Positions 8,362 to 16,770 of a stretch of 64,000 nt of DNA are shown here, piece by piece. The DNA is taken from positions 1 to 64,000 of the forward strand of contig JAXGIW010000005.1 in the NCBI GenBank assembly GCA_040770625.1, read 5' to 3'. Position numbers and translations under genes: made by a program. The DNA is from 58-81 sp012729145. Its GTDB lineage: Bacteria; Synergistota; Synergistia; Synergistales; Thermovirgaceae. The first letter of the stretch is position 1. Each line of letters begins with the position of its first letter. The notes under the pieces are model-generated. The model saw nothing but the letters and a program-made list of their open reading frames with translations, did not search any database and was not told where the DNA came from.

Positions 8362-9443
8362 CTCACGTCACCTCCTATCTCCTTGCGGGTAAGGGCGTAG
8401 AGGATGATCCCGTTGCTTATGATTATTCTGATAACGTCGGCAATGTTGTCTGCCACGACGACGTTGGCGACCGGCATTGACACTACCAGTATGGACTGGA
8501 AAAGAAATGTGCCGATAATGGCGTGAGTGACTGTAGCCCTTTTGAGGCTCGCCCCTCCGATAAGTATTGAGGCGACGGCAAAGAACGCCATAAAAAGAGG
8601 TGCCATGTAGAGCTGGATGAAACCGAAGCTTTGGGCGTAGACCACTATACCTACCGCGCCCACGGCGTGGGAGATGGAGGAGCCGATGATCCTGTAGCGG
8701 TTCACGTTAAGTCCGGAAGACTCGGCGAACCTGGGGTTAGACCCTACTGTGGAAAGGGCTATCCCCGTCTTTGTCCTGGAAAAGACCCAGAGCGCCAGGC
8801 AGAACAAGGCGAACATCAGAAGCAGACCTGTGGGTATCGTTACCCCCAGGATGTCGAAGGACAAGAAATTGTCCAGCACTTTTCCCAGTCTTTCCTGAAT
8901 GGCAATGGTCACCCTGAGGCCTGATCCACCGTAAGGCCAGATCATCTCAGGGCTTTTGTAGGGGGCAAGGAACCAGAAAATGCACATCAGGGAAACTATC
9001 GAGAATCCAAAATAGGTTCCCACCGTCATCTCCTGTCCCTTGACCCTGTTCAGCAGGATCCCGTAGAAGAAACCCGTTATCGCCCCCAGAATGGCTGCTA
9101 CCCCTATTGAGAAGAAGAGACCCGAAAAACCTGCCATGTCAAGTTCTATGCTAAGGGTAGCCGCCACAATACCGCAGGTTATGCCAAGCGGAAGGGCAAA
9201 ATTGGGTCCTGCGCCACTCTGGATGGAGGGGATCATTGCAAGGACGAGGATGCCGTTCATTCCGAAACGGGTAAGTATGCTTGAGAGTATCTGTTCCATC
9301 GGCAGTTTCAGGAACAGGGCAGAAGCCAGCAGGAACAGAAGGAACCCGAAGATGATAAGTCGGGCGACACCGAAGTCCCGGTAAAAGTCCAGGAACCTCT
9401 CCTTTAATGTCGTCTTCTCTGGTACGAGGGTGTCTTCCGGCAT
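8358..9443 (-). CDS. ABC transporter permease (BMP/branched-chain type), first
   Basis: An inner-membrane permease of 361 residues and the partner of the next gene. It has eight to ten membrane segments and a coupling loop around STVGSNPRFAESSGLNVNRYR (about 233-253), followed by ILIGGASLKRATVTHAIIG. Its start ATG shares one base with the TGA stop of the ATPase gene, and its stop overlaps the next permease, so all three are translationally coupled. Homologous pairs translocate nucleosides or sugars; here the adjoining peptidases suggest a different cargo, which is inference. Confidence 0.9.
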   Translation of the reverse strand: MPEDTLVPEKTTLKERFLDFYRDFGVARLIIFGFLLFLLASALFLKLPMEQILSSILTRFGMNGILVLAMIPSIQSGAGPNFALPLGITCGIVAATLSIELDMAGFSGLFFSIGVAAILGAITGFFYGILLNRVKGQEMTVGTYFGFSIVSLMCIFWFLAPYKSPEMIWPYGGSGLRVTIAIQERLGKVLDNFLSFDILGVTIPTGLLLMFALFCLALWVFSRTKTGIALSTVGSNPRFAESSGLNVNRYRIIGSSISHAVGAVGIVVYAQSFGFIQLYMAPLFMAFFAVASILIGGASLKRATVTHAIIGTFLFQSILVVSMPVANVVVADNIADVIRIIISNGIILYALTRKEIGGDVS

Positions 9444-11041
9444 CAGGAGACCTCCTTCATGTGGTGGGTCAGTGCTCCAGCCATCATCAGGCCGAATCTT
9501 TCATTGCTGTCATCAGGGGGGAGTACCCCCTCAAGACGCCCCTTGTAGATAATGGCTATCCGGTCACAGACGGATCTGAGCTCGGCAAGTTCCGAGGAGG
9601 TCATGACAATTGTTACCCCGGCCTTCCTGTTCAGTTCCACAAGCAGGTTGAGCACCAGGCGTTTCGCCCCCACATCAATACCCCTGGTGGGTTCCGATAC
9701 GAACAGGACTTTTGGCTCCAGTGTCAGGGCTTTAGCTATGCAGACCTTTTGCTGGTTCCCGCCGCTCAGGCGTCTTGTGAGCTGTTCGGGGCCGGTGCAG
9801 CGTATGTCAAGATCTTTGATCATCTTTTCACTGTGCTTTCTGGAAGCCTCGAAATCCATCAGCTGGAGGATGCCTTTTTTCAAAAACTTTCCCTGGCTTT
9901 GCATGGCCTGGACAATGATGTTCATCTCTATCGAATCCTCCAGGAGCAGGCCTATGCCCCTCCTGTCCTCCGACACAAAGGCCATCCCGCTGTTCAGGGC
10001 TGCAACAGGGTTGTTCAGGGGAACGGTTTCCCCAGCCAGGATGATCTTCCCTGTGGAGGGGTAAAGACCCATAATACCGTTGGCGATGCCGATCTTGCCA
10101 TGACCGGCAAGGCCTCCGATCCCAAGTATTTCACCTGGGGCGACATCAAGATTTACGCCGTGGAGTTCTTCGCCCGGCATCTCGACGTGCAGGTCCCGTA
10201 TAGAGAGGAGAGGTTCAGAACATTCCATGTCGGTTTCGCAATTGTCTTTCCTGGTCACGGCCTGGACCTTCCTGCCTACCATAAGCTCGGCAAGCTTTCC
10301 GACGGTTGCCTCTTTCGGGGACATTGTCGCGACCTGCTCACCGTCCCGAAGGACGGTTATCTGGTCGGCAACCTTCAGGACCTCGTCAAGCCTGTGGGTT
10401 ATGAAAAGAATGGAAATACCCTGTTCTGAAAGGCGTTTTACCGTTTCAAGAAGAGTGTCCGCATCCGATTCGGTGAGAACCGCCGTGGGTTCATCAAGAA
10501 CCAGTAACTGAAGGTTGTTTTTGTCCAGTTCACGAGCGATCTCAATGAACTGCATGAAACCGACCGGAAGACCGGCTACTTTCAGCATCTCGTCGATACC
10601 GAGGTCAAGCCTGTCGAGAGCTTCCCGGGCGTCGTTGCGCATCCTCTGGATGTCAAGGGTCTCCATCTTGCTACCCAGGAACCTGCTCCACAGGTTGGGT
10701 CTTGTAGGTTCACGGTTAAGTTTGATGTTCTCCATGACGGTGAAGCCTGGAAGAAGCATGAATTCCTGGTGGACCATACCGATCCCCAGGGCCATTGCAT
10801 CCTCCGGGGAGGAGGAGGGCACCGGCTCACCATTGAAGAGGACCTTGCCCTTGAATCCTCCCGTACTCTGGATCACCGGCATCCCGAAAAGGATGTTCAT
10901 CAGTGTGGATTTGCCGGCACCGTTCTCTCCGACAATGGCATGGATCTCACCCGGTTCGACGGAAATGTTGACGCCCTTGAGAACCTTGTTGCCGAAATAC
11001 TCCTTGCGAATATTTTTCATTTCAAGACGAGGTCCCGTCAT
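9443..11041 (-). CDS. ABC transporter ATPase, double NBD (BMP/sugar type)
   Basis: A 532-residue protein with two nucleotide-binding domains. The first (about 5-245) has Walker A GENGAGKST, Walker B LLVLDEPTAVL and the H-loop TH in FITHRLDEV. Its signature is an unusual LPVGFMQ in place of the common LSVGQ/LSVGMQ form. The second (about 265-525) has the degenerate Walker A typical of the family (GLAGHGKIG), an intact LSGGNQQKV signature and VLFVSEPTRGID. This layout is standard for RbsA/YufO-type importers, where one site carries most of the activity. It couples with the two overlapping permeases and the binding protein upstream. Confidence 0.92.
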   Translation of the reverse strand: MTGPRLEMKNIRKEYFGNKVLKGVNISVEPGEIHAIVGENGAGKSTLMNILFGMPVIQSTGGFKGKVLFNGEPVPSSSPEDAMALGIGMVHQEFMLLPGFTVMENIKLNREPTRPNLWSRFLGSKMETLDIQRMRNDAREALDRLDLGIDEMLKVAGLPVGFMQFIEIARELDKNNLQLLVLDEPTAVLTESDADTLLETVKRLSEQGISILFITHRLDEVLKVADQITVLRDGEQVATMSPKEATVGKLAELMVGRKVQAVTRKDNCETDMECSEPLLSIRDLHVEMPGEELHGVNLDVAPGEILGIGGLAGHGKIGIANGIMGLYPSTGKIILAGETVPLNNPVAALNSGMAFVSEDRRGIGLLLEDSIEMNIIVQAMQSQGKFLKKGILQLMDFEASRKHSEKMIKDLDIRCTGPEQLTRRLSGGNQQKVCIAKALTLEPKVLFVSEPTRGIDVGAKRLVLNLLVELNRKAGVTIVMTSSELAELRSVCDRIAIIYKGRLEGVLPPDDSNERFGLMMAGALTHHMKEVS

Positions 11042-11071
11042 CCGGAATCCTCCTTATTTTCAATTTGGGCA

Positions 11072-11111
11072 GAGAAAGAGGGGCCGGATGTCGCGAGGCC
11101 CCGTCTTTCTC
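11072..11111 (-). promoter_or_regulatory. Intercistronic hairpin after the binding-protein gene
   Basis: A long stem pairs 11072-11085 with 11097-11111 (GAGAAAGA plus GGGCC against GGCCCC plus TCTTTCTC, one mismatch), between the binding-protein gene and the ATPase gene. There is no U tract in the reading direction of the operon. Hairpins at this position commonly protect the binding-protein mRNA so that it outnumbers the membrane components; that role is inferred. Confidence 0.5.
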
Positions 11112-11156
11112 TTTTTGAGGTTTCAGATCATTCAGTCGATTCGGATCTTCCTGGTG

Positions 11157-12272
11157 CTATTTCCCGCCGAAGATGATGGACTCGCCCACAACAAGAAGGA
11201 AGTTGTCAGCCTTCTCGCCAGTGGCGACGTTGTTGTAGGTGCTGAACTGTGCATTACCTGCATGCTTGGTAAGAAGTGCCTTCATGTGCTCGATATCGAC
11301 GCCCTTGATCTTTCCATCGGCCAGGTCGAAGCCGTATTCAACCGAAGCATAGGTGAAGGCCATGTTGATGGGGATCTTCCAGGTGGCGAACCTTCCGGCA
11401 CCGCCGCCTGCAACGACCTTTTCAGTGATGGCATCAAGTATGAAAGCTACGTCTCCGGCCTTGCCCTCGGGGATCTCAATGCCGAGAGCTCCGGGGTATC
11501 CGTGGTATGGGCTCGGGCAGCACTGTTCGGGGTAGATGGCCCCAGTCGTCAGAACCGACCTGATAAGTGGTTCCTGCATGCCGCAGTTGGTGCTGAAGAA
11601 TGCAGTGTCCTTGCCGTATTTCTCTACCTGGCGCGGCACGTCTTCGAGGATGAATTGCTGTGCGCCTGCTATTCCGGCATCGCCTGTCGGGTCGGGAGCG
11701 TTGACGAAGACCCACTCCATCCCGCGTTTTTCACACTCGGCCTTCATTATGTCACGGCGCTCCGAAAGAAGCGGGTAGGACATGTGGCGGGGGAAGGAGA
11801 TGTGAACAAAGGTCTTGGCACCCATCCTGTGCGCAAGTTCAACTATGGTTACGCCACGTTTCGGGTTGTCCGTCTCAAGGACCAGGTCGGCCTTCTGGGC
11901 CGAGAGCATCGGATCCTCGTGGGGAACAATATTGATGAAGAACATGTCGGGACGGATCTCCTTGACCTTGTCGATCGCCGCGGCAGTTCCGGGAACACCC
12001 TGGACCAGCGCTATGGCCTTTACATCGGGGTCTGCAGCCATGCTGAGGATCTGCTGGATAGTGGTTTCCTGCTCATCCATGAACTTGTCGGGATAGGTGA
12101 CATGGATGATCCTTCCCGGATACTTCCTGATCATCTCCTGTGCAGCCTGGTACTCTTCCTCACCCTGGGAAGTTGTGCCGGTCATGACACCGACCTTGGT
12201 TACAGCGAATGCCGCCGAGGCGACGGTGAGCGAAAGTGCAAGGATCAACAGACACGCAAAAACTTTTCTCAT
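11157..12272 (-). CDS. DUF3798 periplasmic substrate-binding protein
   Basis: A secreted binding protein of 371 residues, of the DUF3798 family as I recognise it. A signal peptide (MRKVFACLLILALSLTVASA, then AFA) precedes the mature VTKVGVMTGT. The body resembles periplasmic-binding-protein folds: two Rossmann-like lobes with VKAIALVQGVPG near 95-106 and KTFVHISFPRH in the middle. The chosen ATG at 12272 follows GGAGG at 11 nt; a start 22 codons earlier would bury the signal peptide. It is the first gene of the ABC importer operon and presumably hands its ligand to the two permeases. The ligand is unknown; flanking peptidases favour small peptides. Confidence 0.88.
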   Translation of the reverse strand: MRKVFACLLILALSLTVASAAFAVTKVGVMTGTTSQGEEEYQAAQEMIRKYPGRIIHVTYPDKFMDEQETTIQQILSMAADPDVKAIALVQGVPGTAAAIDKVKEIRPDMFFINIVPHEDPMLSAQKADLVLETDNPKRGVTIVELAHRMGAKTFVHISFPRHMSYPLLSERRDIMKAECEKRGMEWVFVNAPDPTGDAGIAGAQQFILEDVPRQVEKYGKDTAFFSTNCGMQEPLIRSVLTTGAIYPEQCCPSPYHGYPGALGIEIPEGKAGDVAFILDAITEKVVAGGGAGRFATWKIPINMAFTYASVEYGFDLADGKIKGVDIEHMKALLTKHAGNAQFSTYNNVATGEKADNFLLVVGESIIFGGK

Positions 12273-12461
12273 GGTATCGAACCCCTCCTTGAAGAAGCGT
12301 CTCTCCTTTCCCGGTCTATTGACCCGGAAAAGGGGCACCGTAAGAGAACACCATTTGCGCCTGCGTTCTTCTCTCTTTAGGCATCTCCCCCCTCAGATCG
12401 CTGTCATGAACGGATCCTGTTGTTTAATTTGAAAGTAATGGAAGAATCTATAGACAGGAAA

Positions 12462-12478
12462 ATATATTTCAAATATAT
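12462..12478. promoter_or_regulatory. Perfect AT-rich palindrome, candidate operator
   Basis: ATATATTT-C-AAATATAT is a perfect 17-bp palindrome in the divergent region between the binding-protein gene (start 12272, minus) and the GntR regulator (likely start 12535, plus). It is a plausible binding site for the GntR protein, controlling itself and the importer. AT-rich palindromes also occur by chance. Confidence 0.4.
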
Positions 12479-12534
12479 TCATTATGTACCAGAACCGCTT
12501 CATCACGTCAAGAGAGTTCAGGGAGGTTCGTACA

Positions 12535-13254
12535 TTGAATACGGGAAATCTGAACAACCGCAGCGGGTCTCTGAGATTTGTTGTGTACGACTTTTTCAGG
12601 GAGCAGATGAAGAAGGGCATTCTTATTCCCGGATCTCTTATCAATGTCAGGGAGATCAGCGAAAGCCTGGGGATCAGCATGACCCCCCTCAGGGAAGCTT
12701 TGGTCCAGCTCGAGACGGAGGGGTTCATCACCGTCATACCCAGGAAGGGAGTGGTTCTGAACGGTCTCTCCCTGAGGAAGATCCGGAATATCTATTCCAT
12801 TCTGGGGGCTCTTGAAGCTGTTGCCCTGAGGGCTGCCTTCCCCTTTATTGACGAAGTATCCGTCGAGAGGGCCAGGAGGATAAATGCAGAGATGATAAAG
12901 TGTTTGAGCGAGAACGATCCACAGGGATACCTTGCCAGGAACAACCGTTTTCACGGTCTCTGGCTCGACAGGACCGAGAACGATGAACTACTGAGGCAGA
13001 TAAGGGTCATGAAAGAGAGGCTGTACGAATTTCCCGGCAACGAAGACCTCATCCCGGAGTGGGAGGAGGCCAGTCTGAATGAGCACTGCGAGCTTCTTTC
13101 CCGGATATCCTCCCGTGACCTGGAGGAGTCGGTGAGGTACCTCCAGTTCGTCCACTGGGATTACGAGAACCAGGAACACTTCGTCAGGCGTTTCTACGCG
13201 CAACACCTGGATTCTCTCGAAAAAAAGAGGGGAGACGTGGTCATTCACAGTTGA
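12535..13254 (+). CDS. GntR/FadR-family transcriptional regulator
   Basis: A GntR regulator with an N-terminal winged helix (about 10-75, containing EISESLGISMTPLREALVQLE and EGFITVIPRKGVVL) and a C-terminal all-helical FCD-type ligand domain (about 85-225). The FCD metal/ligand positions are suggested by NNRFHGLW, LNEHCELL and FVHWDYENQEHF histidines. I chose the TTG at 12535, 8 nt after GGGAGG, giving 239 residues; an ATG at 12484 is in frame but has no ribosome binding site. It is divergent from the ABC importer and peptidase operon and is its likely regulator, responding to an acidic or amino-acid-like ligand as in relatives. Confidence 0.88.
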   Translation: MNTGNLNNRSGSLRFVVYDFFREQMKKGILIPGSLINVREISESLGISMTPLREALVQLETEGFITVIPRKGVVLNGLSLRKIRNIYSILGALEAVALRAAFPFIDEVSVERARRINAEMIKCLSENDPQGYLARNNRFHGLWLDRTENDELLRQIRVMKERLYEFPGNEDLIPEWEEASLNEHCELLSRISSRDLEESVRYLQFVHWDYENQEHFVRRFYAQHLDSLEKKRGDVVIHS

Positions 13255-13283
13255 GATCATCACCCAGGCCAGCCTTTGACCAG

Positions 13284-14210
13284 CTAGCCCTTCCCGGTCA
13301 CCACCGTTTCCCCTGCCAGGACCCGGTTTTCGAATATTTTGAGCAGCTCCCAGCCGGCATAGGTCAGACCGTGGGTCCTGTGGTACATGGCAAGGATCTC
13401 AAAAGTTGCCTGTCTTGAGCCTGCGATCCTGAAGACTTTCAAGTGCCTTTTCCTCGAGAAAGACAGTGCAAAGCTTTCAGGAAGAAAGGCTGCCCCGAGC
13501 CCCTCCGCCGCAAGGTTGCCTGCAGAAAGAAGACGGTTCACGACAAGACCTGATCTGAAAGGGATCTGGTTCTGTATCGCAAGGTCATCAAGGTATGAAC
13601 ACAGGTTGTTGTCCGGAGAAAAAGTAATGAACGGGATGGAGGATGCTTCTTCGGGAGAAATTTCATCTTTTTCACCAACTACCCTGGGGGAGGCGACAAA
13701 ACAGAGTTTTTCCTCTCCAATGGAGTGGAAGGTGATCTCGGGATCAATAGTGACGTTCAGTCTCCTTTCGGATATTACCAGTTCAGCCTTGTTATCCTTC
13801 AGTAGGTCCAGAAGAAAGTCCCAGTCTCCGGAGATCAGCGATATCCTGATGGAGGGGAAGGATCCGTCGAAAGCCCTTAGAACTCCCGGGAGCAGAGATG
13901 CCGAGGCAAAGGGGGAACACCCCAATTTGAGGGTACCTGTCTCCATTGCCTGAAGGTTCGTTATCCTATCCTTCACATCTTCCAGGCTCCCGAGGATCTC
14001 TTTTGCTGTGGTGTAAAGAAGGCGCCCTTCAGGAGTCAGCCTGATCCTTCTCTTCTGCCTGTTGAAAAGTCTGACCCCGAAGTGTGATTCAAGAGAGGCA
14101 ATGTGCTGACTGACGGAGGGCTGGGAGACAAACAGTCTTTCAGCCGCGGAACGGAAAGATCCTTCCTCTACTACGCAGCAAAAAGTGTTCAGTTGAAAAA
14201 GGGTAATCAA
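13284..14210 (-). CDS. LysR-family transcriptional regulator
   Basis: A full-length LysR regulator of 308 residues. The N-terminal helix-turn-helix (about 3-62) reads SFRSAAERLFVSQPSVSQHIASLE, followed by the linker helix and a two-lobed effector domain from about 90 (TLKLGCSPFASASLLPGVL) to 295. The start is a TTG with a weak Shine-Dalgarno; the family N-terminus (FQLNTFCCVVEEGSF) fits it. It is divergent from the M20/one-carbon operon beginning at 14318, the classic arrangement in which a LysR protein activates the neighbouring operon in response to a pathway metabolite. That role is inferred from position. Confidence 0.9.
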   Translation of the reverse strand: MITLFQLNTFCCVVEEGSFRSAAERLFVSQPSVSQHIASLESHFGVRLFNRQKRRIRLTPEGRLLYTTAKEILGSLEDVKDRITNLQAMETGTLKLGCSPFASASLLPGVLRAFDGSFPSIRISLISGDWDFLLDLLKDNKAELVISERRLNVTIDPEITFHSIGEEKLCFVASPRVVGEKDEISPEEASSIPFITFSPDNNLCSYLDDLAIQNQIPFRSGLVVNRLLSAGNLAAEGLGAAFLPESFALSFSRKRHLKVFRIAGSRQATFEILAMYHRTHGLTYAGWELLKIFENRVLAGETVVTGKG

Positions 14211-14264
14211 GGTCTTACCCCCCCCTAATATAAGTAATAACCTATCGTTTTATTCAGAATCTCT

Positions 14265-14277
14265 TTATTGATAATAA
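14265..14277. promoter_or_regulatory. Short dyad in the LysR/M20 divergent region
   Basis: TTATT-GAT-AATAA, a short inverted repeat, lies in the AT-rich 107-bp region between the divergent LysR gene and the M20 gene. Overlapping weak boxes (TTTATT, 17 bp, TAATAA) could be the operon promoter. It is suggestive only; LysR sites are often longer and imperfect. Confidence 0.25.
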
Positions 14278-14317
14278 TTGTTTGGATAATAAAATGGCAA
14301 GTGAGAGTTGATACCAA

Positions 14318-15532
14318 ATGCCAGGTTGGTGCTGCCCTGTGCTTAATGCCGCAAGGGAAAGTGAACTGGTCCGTATCTGTCAGGAATTTGTCAGGATCCC
14401 GAGCGAATCAGGGAACGAAAGACAGATGGCTTCTTTTGTGAGGGATGTCATGCTCTCGCTGGGATACGACAGGGCAGAGATAGATCCCTGTGGGAATGTG
14501 ACCGGAACGATCGATCTCGGTGGCGATGGGCCCTGCCTTCTTTTTGAGGCGCAGATGGACCATGTCGACGTTGCGGATCCCTTCGAGTGGGAATTCTACC
14601 CTTTTGGGGGGATACTCCAAAGCGGCCGGATCTACGGCAGAGGAGCCACAGACCAGAAAGGCAGCCTTGCGGCCATGATCTGTGCCGCCTCTTTCCTTAA
14701 GGAAGACAGGCATCCGGAATGCGCGGGAAGAATTGCCGTTTCCGCCACAGTCCACCAGGAAAGGATCGAGGGCGCTTCCTCCAGGTTCGTCTGCAGCAGT
14801 CATCATCCCGACCTGGTTGTCTCCGGCGAGGCTTCAGCCCTCAAAATAGAACGGGGTCAGCGTGGAAGGGCTGAGATAATTGTCGAGACCCTTGGCAAAC
14901 CCGCACATTCCGCCAACCCCGAATACGGGATAAACGCTGCAAACCACATGGTCTCCCTTGTTTCGGTCCTTTCCGGCAGTTTCCGGCCTGTCACGGATCC
15001 GTTCCTTGGTGAGGGCATCCTGGAACTGACAAGACTGGTCTCATACCCTGAAACGGCAACTGGTGTAGTCCCGTCAAGATGCCAGGCTGTTTTCGACCGT
15101 CGGGTCATACTAGGTGAAACGAGGGACGGCATCCTTTCCCAGATAGAGGAAATAATCGGTGAAGCAGGCCGTTCCATTCCCGGTCTGAAGGCTTCGGCAA
15201 GGATCTCATCGTCTGAAGAGAGATGCTACACGGGAGTCCAGATAAAGGGAGAACACTTCGTTCCCGCATGGCTCCTTGAAAGGGAGCACCCCTTTGTAAA
15301 AAGATGTCTCGAGGGGCTAGACTCGATCGGATTGCCCCCGATAGTGGCCGACAGACCGGGGTTCGGGACTAACGGATGTTATTACGGCGGCGTCAGAAAG
15401 ATCCCGACTGTGGCTTTCGGACCCTCGTTCCAGGATCTTGCTCATATTACCGATGAATATCTCGAGGTTGACCAGCTCCTGAAAGGCTGTCTTGGATATT
15501 ACGGTATAGCTGGAGCCGTGTTGGGTAACTGA
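14318..15532 (+). CDS. YgeY-like M20 protein lacking catalytic residues
   Basis: An M20-family protein of 404 residues, alignable end to end with the next gene and with YgeY-type hydrolases. Key positions differ. The first metal ligand, His in the usual HxD motif, is Gln79 (AQMDHVD). The catalytic glutamate of the usual EE pair is Gln147 (VHQER), while the following Glu148 is kept. Asp81, Asp112 (GATDQKG) and the late AHITDEY histidine remain. It is therefore either an inactive partner of the second copy or an enzyme with altered chemistry. The start ATG follows GAGAG; a slightly later start is possible. It is the first gene of the operon divergent from LysR, 33 nt before the intact paralogue. 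Confidence 0.85.
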   Translation: MPGWCCPVLNAARESELVRICQEFVRIPSESGNERQMASFVRDVMLSLGYDRAEIDPCGNVTGTIDLGGDGPCLLFEAQMDHVDVADPFEWEFYPFGGILQSGRIYGRGATDQKGSLAAMICAASFLKEDRHPECAGRIAVSATVHQERIEGASSRFVCSSHHPDLVVSGEASALKIERGQRGRAEIIVETLGKPAHSANPEYGINAANHMVSLVSVLSGSFRPVTDPFLGEGILELTRLVSYPETATGVVPSRCQAVFDRRVILGETRDGILSQIEEIIGEAGRSIPGLKASARISSSEERCYTGVQIKGEHFVPAWLLEREHPFVKRCLEGLDSIGLPPIVADRPGFGTNGCYYGGVRKIPTVAFGPSFQDLAHITDEYLEVDQLLKGCLGYYGIAGAVLGN

Positions 15533-15565
15533 TGAGAAACGGTCCAGAAAATATCAAGGAGGCGC

Positions 15566-16768
15566 ATGCATATGATCTCGAAGAAAAGAGAAGAAGCCCT
15601 GATAGACCTTTGCAGGGCAATGGTGAGGACTCCCAGCCTTTCGGGCAGGGAGGAGGCTATGGCAGGGCTTGTAAAAAGCACCATGGAAAGACTCGGGTTT
15701 GACGAAGTCTCAGTTGACCGCTTCGGGAATGTGGTCGGCAAAATAGTCCTTGGCAAGGGGGGTAAAAAGATCCTCCTGGAGGGACATATGGACCATGTAG
15801 ATATCAGCGACCCGACCAGGTGGGCCTACGGTCCCTACGGCGGTGAACTGGTCGACGGGAAGATATACGGAAGAGGTACCACCGACATGAAGGGCAACCT
15901 GGCCGCAATTATAGTCGCCGCCTCCCTTGTAAAGGAGGACCTGGCAGGCACTCTTGACGGGGAGATACTGGTGGGCGGCTGTGTTCACGAGGAATGTTTC
16001 GAGGGCGTTGCCTCCGGGGAGATAGCCGGAAAATATAACCCGGACCTGGTCGTGATAGGGGAGCCTTCAGGCCTTACCCTCAAGAGAGGACAAAGGGGGA
16101 GAGCAGAGGTTGTAGTCGAGACCTTCGGCAAGAACGCCCACTCTTCCAACCCCTCTGTGGGGATCAATGCCATCAAGAAAATGATGAAAGCGCTCCTTGC
16201 GATAGAAAAGGGATTCACGCCCAGAAAACACCCTGTTCTCGGAGAAGGGATCCTGGAAGTTACCGATATCATATCCTCGCCCTATCCAGGTGCCAGCGTA
16301 GTCCCCGACAGGTGCATGGCGACTTTCGACCGGCGTCTGATCGAGGGTGAGACAAAAGATGAAGTTCTGCAGCAGGTGAGGGATCTACTTGAGCCACTTG
16401 TTTCAGATGATCCCCAGATGAAATTCTCCGTTTCCCTGGCTCTTGGAGAGGACAAGTGCTACACCGGAGAGACCATTTCTGCTGAAAGGTTCGCTCCCGG
16501 ATGGATATTCCCCGAAGAACACCCCTTTGTCCAGGCTTCCCTTGAAGGACTCAGATCCGTTGGACAGGACCCTGAGGTATCGCACTATTATTTCTGTACC
16601 AACGGCAGTTATTATGCCGGCAAGGCGGGAATACCCACAATAGGATTCGGGGGGTCCCTGGAAACCCTGGCCCATGTTGATGACGAATACATTGAAGTTG
16701 AACACCTGGTAAAGGCCTGCGAAGGTTATTTCGGGATCATTCGCTCGTCATTGGGAGCCAGGTTCTGA
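15566..16768 (+). CDS. YgeY-like M20 zinc hydrolase
   Basis: A cytosolic M20 metallohydrolase of 400 residues, close to YgeY, a family linked by neighbourhood to selenium-dependent purine and diaminopropionate catabolism. All metal and catalytic positions are intact: GHMDHVD (His74, Asp76), GTTDMKG (Asp107), VHEECFEG (catalytic Glu142, ligand Glu143), GEPSGL (about 161) and a C-terminal AHVDDEY histidine. The KRGQRGRAEVVVET segment marks the family. AAGGAGG lies 4 nt before the first ATG and 10 nt before a second ATG (15572), either of which may start it. The threonine-synthase-like gene begins 2 nt after its stop. The reaction is probably amide or peptide hydrolysis; the substrate is unknown. 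Confidence 0.9.
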   Translation: MHMISKKREEALIDLCRAMVRTPSLSGREEAMAGLVKSTMERLGFDEVSVDRFGNVVGKIVLGKGGKKILLEGHMDHVDISDPTRWAYGPYGGELVDGKIYGRGTTDMKGNLAAIIVAASLVKEDLAGTLDGEILVGGCVHEECFEGVASGEIAGKYNPDLVVIGEPSGLTLKRGQRGRAEVVVETFGKNAHSSNPSVGINAIKKMMKALLAIEKGFTPRKHPVLGEGILEVTDIISSPYPGASVVPDRCMATFDRRLIEGETKDEVLQQVRDLLEPLVSDDPQMKFSVSLALGEDKCYTGETISAERFAPGWIFPEEHPFVQASLEGLRSVGQDPEVSHYYFCTNGSYYAGKAGIPTIGFGGSLETLAHVDDEYIEVEHLVKACEGYFGIIRSSLGARF

Positions 16769-16770
16769 AT

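Noticed and set aside
10515..12380. A 621-codon open frame on the plus strand
   Set aside because: It lies antisense to the ABC ATPase and binding-protein genes, whose motifs are unmistakable; it has no recognisable domain and results from high-GC third-position bias.
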